Below are positions 57,496 to 64,000 of a stretch of DNA of 64,000 bases, piece after piece (position 1 is the stretch's first letter; each line of letters starts with the position of its first letter). The notes under the pieces are model-generated. The model was not told where the DNA came from. It made no database searches and was given only the letters and a program-made list of their open reading frames with translations. A program made the translations under genes and the position numbers. The DNA is from Filobasidium wieringae. Lineage: Eukaryota; Basidiomycota; Tremellomycetes; Filobasidiales; Filobasidiaceae. The DNA lies in the NCBI GenBank assembly GCA_001600055.1, contig BCIV01000002.1:252287-316286 (forward strand), written 5' to 3'.

Positions 57496-59736
57496 TCAGT
57501 TCGAGCCGCCTGGCCTGGTGCTATCTTGTCCGGGGATAGTGCTCTTTTCCTTCTTCACGTGCGTAAATGTTCCAGCAGCAAACCAACGCTCGTTGGCCGC
57601 AGCCACCCTTTGAGCAGCCGACAGTTGAGGGGTCGCGATTTCGATACCTAAACAAGACGAGAATAAATTTGAGCCAGCCGTCTGCAGGGGTAACATAAGG
57701 CGTGGATTGAACCAACCTTGCACTGGCGTGAAAGCCAAACTGGTAGATGTACCAGATAATTGTGAGTTGGCACTGTTTTGAGCCGCTTTGCTGAGCAATT
57801 GTGTCCGAAGCCTGTTCGACTTGGACATTTTGGCTGATAATTACCGAGCAGATCAACAACGAGGACCATAATACGCTAGAATAGCAGACAAACCTTTGCT
57901 TGCTTTGTTGACAGCCTCTGCCCTGATCTTCCCGCTAGCAGTTCCGATCATACCAAGACCGACAGTCTCATCATAAGCACCAGTCTCCTCTTCTGCTTGA
58001 CCGAAGACCATTCTATTCTGCAATTTCTGAAGCTCGGTTTGTGCGTAGGCCTCCTTTTGTCGTCGAGCTCTGTCATCAAAGACGATATTTAGGAATCATG
58101 TGATGACGAAGCAGTCATGAGTAGGATTGCTTACTGTCTACCACCTCGCTTCTTCCTGTTCGTTTCTTGAGGAATAGGCAAGGCTTTCGTGACTTTACTG
58201 GGTGGTGGTTCAGCCATCTTCTCAATATGTTTCACCAGCTTGATATGCTGGTCTGTCCCATATGCACCTAGGATAGTAACCATGTTATATTCAGCTACAC
58301 GTTCGACCTGATAGTACGACGGAAACTTACCGTCTCTGCTGCTCCTCTCCAAATCCACTCGCGCAGCGAGCACCAATTTTGCTGCAACCGTTCTCTGCAC
58401 TTTCTTCCTCAATTCTGGAGGAGCGTTGTGCACCAACTGAGATTGATAAACGAAACCGGTATGGCGTTGTTGTCCAGCAGCAGATAGGTAGGAAGTTGCA
58501 ACGCTCTTCTTCAAAGCCCCGAATAGCTATAACAGGAGAGCTCGAGAAATTTGGTCAATGGGACGACAGCGAATGTATTCGGGACTTCAACATACATATA
58601 CGTTACATGCTGGAGCTTTGGCGAAAGCAGCCAATCCACCCGCAACACCCAGCAATTTCGCTGCGATATTGGTTCCAGTGATGGCTGATACGTTGGGGGC
58701 CAAGATGGTCATTCGAGACTCGACATAGGCGAAAATCTACCAATCAGCAGTGATATAATGTTAGCTATATCTACCTCCAGCGTTAAAACATGGCACTATC
58801 TTACCTTTTCTCGTGCATCACGAAGCTCATTAGCGACCTCACAAGCTTTCTCAATCACATCCCACTCTTCGGGAGTGAGCAATCTACCTCTCGAAATAGA
58901 GGCAGTCATGCTGACTCCCAACCCATGTCTTCCGGTTAATGGCGTTTTGGGTTTCGTTAAATCCTCGACGTTTCCGATAGATTTAACGGCGTTGATATAA
59001 TCCCAGGGGTCTCCGATGATCTGCTCCAGCTCTGGGAAACGGACGGCATAATGATCACGGATGAACTGTCAGGATCCCAAAGGTCAGCCCTGTCTGGTAT
59101 GAGTGGCGAGGGATGGAGGGGCTCGAGGAATACCTTGTGAACCAGCAACAATTCGTTATCGACCTCTACACTCAGATTGTTAGCTTGGACAATAAGAGCG
59201 TATTCTGGATTCTCCTCGATAGGTCCACTCTCGACCGAATTGTCTATTGGCTTGTCCATTGATGTATAATGGTTGATTTTCTGTTCGAGAGTGACATTTA
59301 GCGATATGAGTATGCATGCCCCGGTTTCATGCTCGATGAAGTTAAAACGTACCGATAGAGCATCCTGCAACCTTTTAGTCTTGTGGAGCTTGACGACTGC
59401 TTCGACGTTGTCTACCGTCTTCAAGTTCATGTGCTCAACTTCATCCCTATCAAGCTCTTCCGCAGGCCGAGTACCTCCTGCAGGTACGTACCCTACGGCT
59501 GACTGTCCCCCTTCCAGCCGCTCCTCCTCCTCCGGTGCTGGCTTCATTTCCGAGTCTTCTGCTTGGTCCTCATCTCCTTCCGTATCGTCGTCTCTTGATC
59601 GTTTTCGAGAAGGCAGGGCTGGAGGACCCATGTCTCCACCCTTGCTTGGTCCAGCTATGGGCTCTTCGGTCTCGGAAGGAGCTCCGTCGTCGGACAGCCC
59701 ATCCAGATCGTTCATTAACTCATCAGCGAGAGACAT
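57496..59736 (-). CDS. PRP31: U4/U6 snRNP protein Prp31
   Basis: Binds U4 snRNA with the 15.5K/Snu13 protein and is needed for tri-snRNP assembly. Nine exons (59736-59353, 59280-59134, 59065-58805, 58736-58596, 58526-58331, 58267-58135, 58069-57894, 57833-57717, 57647-57496) give 568 residues. An acidic N-terminus is followed by the NOSIC-type region ([37 protein letters not shown]). The Nop domain has [20 protein letters not shown], then PACNVYLFGALKK across an intron, and [19 protein letters not shown]. The C-terminal [15 protein letters not shown] and [15 protein letters not shown] blocks are specific to Prp31 and separate it from Nop56/Nop58. Confidence 0.96.
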
Positions 59737-60000
59737 AGCTTCAATTGACGTATAAATTTCGTCCGTCTAAACGGTTGTTATAGAATGGTACGCTGCGAAA
59801 TAGAGTATAGATTCTCGGGAAGTCCCCCTGAACTGATTACTACAGGCAGGGCAGCCAACTTATCGGAACCGAACACACGAAATGGCTGACGTAAGGCAAC
59901 TTTCATGTCAAGGGACGCTAATAAGAATAATGTTCTAACAAATTATTCTTATATGCGACTCGATTGGTCGTTCATGTCATTTCAAGCCCAGAACAATATT

Positions 60001-61673
60001 TCAATAATCTTTACTCTCCTTGATATCTTGCGAGATCGCAGACTCTCCTCGTCCAATGTGGGAGAGCAAGGGCGCTGCGTAAATCTCATCGACAGGAGCA
60101 ACCTTTCCATGGTGGCTCCCATCATCGCTCCCGCTTCCCTCAGGAGTCTCTCCAGAAGATCGCTTCTCCTCGTTCTTACGTGCCCGACTAGCCATGATTC
60201 TGTTGTAAGCAGCTGAACCTCGGCCGAAGAAAGTGACTCGACCCTCAGCCCACTTGTTGTAGTAGAGTCCGATGATGATGGCAATCCAGTAGAACACATA
60301 AGACAGGACAGAGCCAAGGTTGGCGTCGTTGTTCCAGCCTAAAGTAGATTGAATACTCGGTCAGCTGTGAGTATCACATACAATCGAGAAATCGTGCCTA
60401 CCGAAAATGGCGTTGAAGATACCCCATCCTCCATTGTATGAAACGGCGCCGGCCTCGGGGTTACCGTAGGTCAGATGCCAGACGTTGCCTTGAACCTGGT
60501 AAGATCCAGGTCCGTCACCGCTTTCAGCAACATCTCCACCGACTCGCTTGGCGAAACGCTATGCAGGACGGATACATAAATTAGCTTGTGAGCCAGGATA
60601 CCTTGCGCCGGAGACTGCTCACGTAGTACTGCAAGAACCAGACCGCTTTGGACATGAGACCAGCTCCGATCAAGAACAAGAAGCACGTGGAAACGACCAA
60701 GAACCAGTGGAGTGCGAAGGTGGAACCGGTTCGGTAGATAAAGTAACCGACAATGGCCCCTGCGATCAATCCAACGATGGTAGCAATGGGGATAGAAGCT
60801 CCGTCAATACCGAGAGAAACCTTGAGATACGATCCGTTGAGCATCCAGCACGATATAATCGAGAGAAGTAGTTTGACTCACTCCTCCCACGAACACGACA
60901 GCCTCTACACCCTCACGAAGCACAGTGATAAAAGGCAACAGGAAGAGCGCCCACTTTCCGTTCCTCGCCTCCTTCTTAGCCCTAGCCTCATCCTGAGAAG
61001 ACTCTTCAGTGGCGACGCTGACAACCTTGGAGTCGAATGCCTGAGCGAGCTTGATCCTCCACTTGACTCGGCTTCGGTCCATCTTCAGGAAAGCGATACC
61101 CATGACGTAGATAATGATGGATGCGATGAGGGAGAAGATACCTTCCCACAGTTGTTCGGATTTTGCCCAGAGATCGGAAAGTTTGGTGTAGAACTAGACG
61201 GGATCATAGGGTGAGCGGTGTTCCTTATGAAACCAACGGGGCTGGACGTACAACAGCGATGAAAGCACCTCCAACACACAGAGCGATGAAGAAACCACTA
61301 AGCGCACCAGCCCAAATCTAGTTGAACGAAAGGGATTGCTAAATCAGCTCATCGCACTTTACATAACAAATCTGGCGCATCGCTACTGCTTACCTGGATT
61401 CGCATTCGCCTGATGATACGCTTAATTCGCGTCTTTTCCCCATCCTCCTGATCCGATTCTAATGGCAGTGGTACGGAAGTTGAAGAGAGCTTACCAGAGC
61501 TCATCAACTGTTCGACGAAAGATAGCAGCACCCTATGATATCACCGATTATGAGTGGGAGTCGAGAGGAAGCGCGACGAGGAATGTGGGGACATACGACA
61601 CGATGATGGCTGCCTCGATCGTCTCTCGGAAGATGATGAAGAAAATGGAGACGGAGAATAGATTTCTAGCCAT
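60001..61673 (-). CDS. FTR1: High-affinity iron permease (Ftr1 family)
   Basis: Plasma-membrane permease that takes up Fe(III) from a partner multicopper ferroxidase. Seven exons (61673-61597, 61532-61394, 61317-61252, 61193-60882, 60820-60623, 60558-60402, 60338-60001) give 428 residues. The two iron-passing motifs are FRETIEAAIIVS near residue 15 and VLREGVEAVVFVGG near residue 190, corresponding to the REGLE motifs of yeast Ftr1. About seven hydrophobic spans are visible, for example LFSVSIFFIIF, IATIVGLIAGAIVGYFIY and FLVVSTCFLFLIGAGL. The C-terminal tail is hydrophilic and Ser/Lys-rich, as expected for a regulated transporter. Three iron-GATA-type sites lie upstream. No ferroxidase gene is adjacent. 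Confidence 0.96.
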
Positions 61674-61776
61674 TTTGTCGAAATTCTGATCGAATGTCGT
61701 AGCACCTGGTCTGGTATAGTGCTTTGCTCAACGATATGAGGTATTTTTGCAGCAACGATGTCATTCCTTGTGTGGG

Positions 61777-61785
61777 AATATATAA
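61777..61785 (-). promoter_or_regulatory. TATA-like element of FTR1
   Basis: TTATATATT on the minus strand, about 105 bases upstream of the FTR1 ATG. It is consistent with a strongly inducible promoter. Confidence 0.4.
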
Positions 61786-61824
61786 CACCTCCTGCTCCTG
61801 ACGAAAAATCAGCCAGTGAGCACT

Positions 61825-61833
61825 ATCTGATAA
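61825..61833 (+). promoter_or_regulatory. Iron-GATA-type site 1
   Basis: ATCTGATAA, an exact match to the ATCWGATAA site bound by fungal iron-regulatory GATA factors (SreA, Urbs1, and by family Cir1), about 150 bases before the FTR1 ATG. Confidence 0.6.
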
Positions 61834-62237
61834 CCGGAGGCAAAAGGAACCGTCCGTTCGTCTCGAGCGAGATCGCGCGCTTTGTTCCTCTCCAAACAGA
61901 TCCCGCGCGCGCGAATTTGGCCATTTTTAGAGCGCCAATGCGCCAAAACCATCGGCCGCTTGGGATTTCAAGGTTGACCCGAAGGTTTCCACCAGTTTCC
62001 ACCACGTCCGAGCCATTCCGATGGTTTCAGCTTGCCAGCTTTGGTTGCCGACTGACGTCGAGACGGTCTGGACTGTAGGTTTCGGGAGGAATGATATGTG
62101 ATTGATCGCATTCAGCTTGGAATCTGAATACCTCAAATCCGGTTCTGGTCGAAAGAAACTCGTTATTCCGAGCCATTAGCAATGCATATATGAGCCCGAT
62201 ATTCCCGTATCAAGGGAGCGAGGTATTTGCCTACGTA

Positions 62238-62246
62238 TTATCAGAT
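62238..62246 (-). promoter_or_regulatory. Iron-GATA-type site 2
   Basis: TTATCAGAT on the plus strand, which is ATCTGATAA on the strand of FTR1; 29 bases from site 3. Confidence 0.6.
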
Positions 62247-62274
62247 TGTGTGTAGGTTTAATCAATATCCTTCA

Positions 62275-62283
62275 ATCAGATAA
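62275..62283 (+). promoter_or_regulatory. Iron-GATA-type site 3
   Basis: ATCAGATAA, an exact ATCWGATAA match, about 600 bases before the FTR1 ATG and closer to the Tul1-like gene than site 1. Confidence 0.6.
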
Positions 62284-62848
62284 CAGCATTTTCACACTCA
62301 CGAAATGTGATCGATTCTGTTGCGGTCTCAGGTTAGCATCTAAGTACCCATTTGCATCGTCTTGGTCCCGTCAATTGAAAAACATAGATTTGAGATCCAG
62401 TGCTAGTCAATACTGAATGAATTCGTCTCAGAGCTCTGTTTATTACTCTGTGAAGTTGTCAGCGTTGATCGGTTTTGTGAGCTGCTCATCTTGCATGTCA
62501 ACAGGTCGGTTTCGTAGGCTATCCGCGAATCCGTTTGGTATGGCATTGGGTTTGGATTGTTATCGGTAGGGTATCTGATGAAAGCCTTCCATCAGATCTG
62601 GGTAGCTGATACTTCAGCAAGATTGAGAATAGTTTCATCTAGTTGAAATATACCTAGACATGAAACGCTCACCACCGCGGTCCGACGATCACTTTGACGA
62701 TTACGGCATAGTTATGCGTCGTCGACCTCCACATCGACGACCCAAGCAACCAAGCTCGGCGCTCATTCACATCTCATATCTTGCATCTCATCAAACTAGA
62801 AGCTCTTGAAGAAATCTGATACATCGTAACTTTTAGCATCGGTCGACC

Positions 62849-64000
62849 ATGCCAATCGACTCAGGGAACCCGCCAGAGGACGACCGACCGACTCCTCGTC
62901 CTGGTCCTCCTGCACCTGGACAGGCAGCAGCTGCTGCAGCAGCTACGCCAACTCCGGTCCGACCTATACCACAACCTATCTTCCTCGAACACAATGCAAT
63001 TGCAAACCAACAGCAACAGAGAGCTAGTCTCTCTAGCCTGATGTTTATGACTTTCTTCTTCTTCATGATGTCTGGTGGGGCGCCTCCTATGAGCTCGGAC
63101 GAGATTGAACAACGACGTGAGTTCATGAATACAACCAGCTTCGTAACCATCTTGCTATAGCTGAACATGACTTTATGGAAAACCAGAGAGCCAGGTCGGG
63201 AACTTTGAGAATGCTGTGACTCAGCTTCAACTTTATCTTAATGGATCGGAATCCAATTACACCTTTGTAGGTCTCCCTTGACAACTATAAGTGCCGCACA
63301 CGATCTTACCTTTTTACTGTGCCATAGTCTGCCCCACCTGTGCCTTCTGGCCTGACGCTTCTGCCTCCTTACTTGCACCGAGATCACTTCATAATAGATC
63401 CGGACGAGCCAACAGAAGACCCTTCCTTCATACCTCATTATTACCAAAACATCACAGGTTTCTATCGGGAAGCCGACACGCACTACCTAAACCTCAGCGA
63501 TCCATCCTCTTCAAACTCTATCAATCACTTTTTCCGTCACCTTTCCGAAAATCAGCATGGGGATCATAGAGAATCTCGAGCACGTCCTTTAATAAACGAA
63601 ACGAGTTGGAATCAGACGGTGGCTACGCAGAAGAGCGGTGGTTGGGATTGGCAGGGGATAGAGAAATGGTCGATGAACGTTAATGAGAAGGAAATAATAC
63701 CGAGGGATTACAATGGCGAATTGATCCTCGGAGGAACATCTAAGAGGAGAAAGGATGGAGGTGCTTGGGATGATTGGTCTTGGATACACGTCGTACGTGT
63801 TTTTGCTTCGTAACAGGTCCGAATGCAAAAGGCTAACGATACTTGCCAAATCCAGTCCGCCTTGACCTTCTCCAACAAGGACAAGACGAGCACGCTTGAC
63901 TATAACTTGGCAGGGGTACATCAGCATTCGACCGGTGAATATACCATGATCGGGATGCCTGCCGGGTACGTTTTATGTCTTCATTGAGCCCCCAAATGTA
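62849..64000 (+). CDS. TUL1: Probable Tul1/Dsc1-type Golgi membrane E3 ubiquitin ligase, 5' part
   Basis: Cut by the right edge of the window. Exons read as 62849-63116, 63187-63266, 63328-63792 and 63856-63965, all in frame, continuing outside. A Pro/Ala-rich N-terminus (with a run of eight Ala) precedes one hydrophobic segment, SLSSLMFMTFFFFMMSGG. The part that follows is lumenal-looking, with several N-glycosylation sequons (NGSES, NYT, NITG, NLS). It includes WDDWSWIHVSALTFS and LDYNLAGVHQHSTGEY, similar in pattern to the lumenal domain of Tul1/Dsc1 before its multi-pass region and RING domain. The RING that would settle this is not in the window. Tul1/Dsc1 acts in a Golgi quality-control ligase that also activates sterol regulators in some fungi. 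A different membrane protein is possible. Confidence 0.5.

Larger units (their letters stand above)
61674..62848. promoter_or_regulatory. Divergent regulatory region of FTR1 and the Tul1-like gene
   Basis: About 1.17 kb between divergent starts. It holds three perfect ATCWGATAA sites (61825-61833, 62238-62246, 62275-62283) and a TATA-like element at 61777-61785. Near-matches ATCTGATGA and ATCAGATCT follow at about 62573-62600. No gene of its own is recognised. Confidence 0.7.

Noticed and set aside
61448..61494. Cryptic intron in FTR1 exon 2 (donor GTAAGC, acceptor ATCAG)
   Set aside because: It is 47 nt and shifts the frame; reading through keeps the frame to the conserved next block.
63237..63266. 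Alternative splices in the Tul1-like gene using a 30-nt intron or the acceptor at about 63160
   Set aside because: They lead to a stop within 20 codons or to an intron too short; the 70-nt intron 63117-63186 keeps the frame.
1..64000. Mobile elements, CRISPR arrays, rRNA or tRNA genes
   Set aside because: I looked for transposase or reverse-transcriptase-like frames, terminal repeats, spaced repeats and tRNA B-box patterns and found none convincing by eye; a tRNAscan and repeat search would settle it.

Overview
This window is nuclear DNA of a basidiomycete yeast, most likely a tremellomycete of the Cryptococcus/Kwoniella type. The reasons are the intron density (about 125 introns by my models, mostly 50-75 nt, with many tiny exons), a CAP59/CMT1-family capsule mannosyltransferase gene, and the basidiomycete-type fusion of spermidine synthase with saccharopine dehydrogenase (SPE3-LYS9). 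I see no rRNA, no convincing tRNA, no transposon, no CRISPR array and no prokaryotic island.

I resolve 23 protein genes plus one possible C-terminal fragment at the left edge. For every complete spliced model the exon lengths sum to an in-frame CDS and the intron phases match the residues expected for the family, so most models should be close to exact. They were read by eye, without transcript data.

Layout. 1-9.6 kb: a possible gene end, the PdxT-type glutaminase SNO1/PDX2, the Pol II import factor IWR1 (minus) divergent from Rab GDI (plus), and a ubiquitin-specific protease. 9.9-27.6 kb: six minus-strand genes in a row (an intronless protein of unknown function, a triple-KH RNA-binding protein, an ABC1/ADCK mitochondrial kinase-like protein, the CMT1-like mannosyltransferase, the deadenylase adaptor PAN3, and an alpha-arrestin-like protein). 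29.2-52.5 kb: seven plus-strand genes (a kinesin-4-like motor, a sphingoid-base kinase, a lipase-type alpha/beta hydrolase, an ELO fatty-acid elongase, a Rim13/PalB-type calpain, a SANT-like protein of unknown function, and SPE3-LYS9). 52.6-64 kb: a type II haloacid-dehalogenase-like gene, dihydroorotase URA4, a TAF13-like histone-fold gene, splicing factor PRP31, the iron permease FTR1, and the 5' part of a probable Tul1/Dsc1 membrane E3 ligase.

The genes do not form one pathway or a cluster. Themes that recur are membrane and lipid biology (GDI, LCB kinase, ELO, lipase, arrestin, Tul1-like), RNA processing (IWR1, PRP31, PAN3, KH protein), and primary metabolism (SNO1, URA4, SPE3-LYS9). The most useful non-coding signals are three exact ATCWGATAA iron-GATA sites upstream of FTR1, an in-frame upstream ATG before SPE3-LYS9 that encodes a presequence-like extension, five GC-AG introns, and three short upstream ORFs that end exactly on the main start codon.
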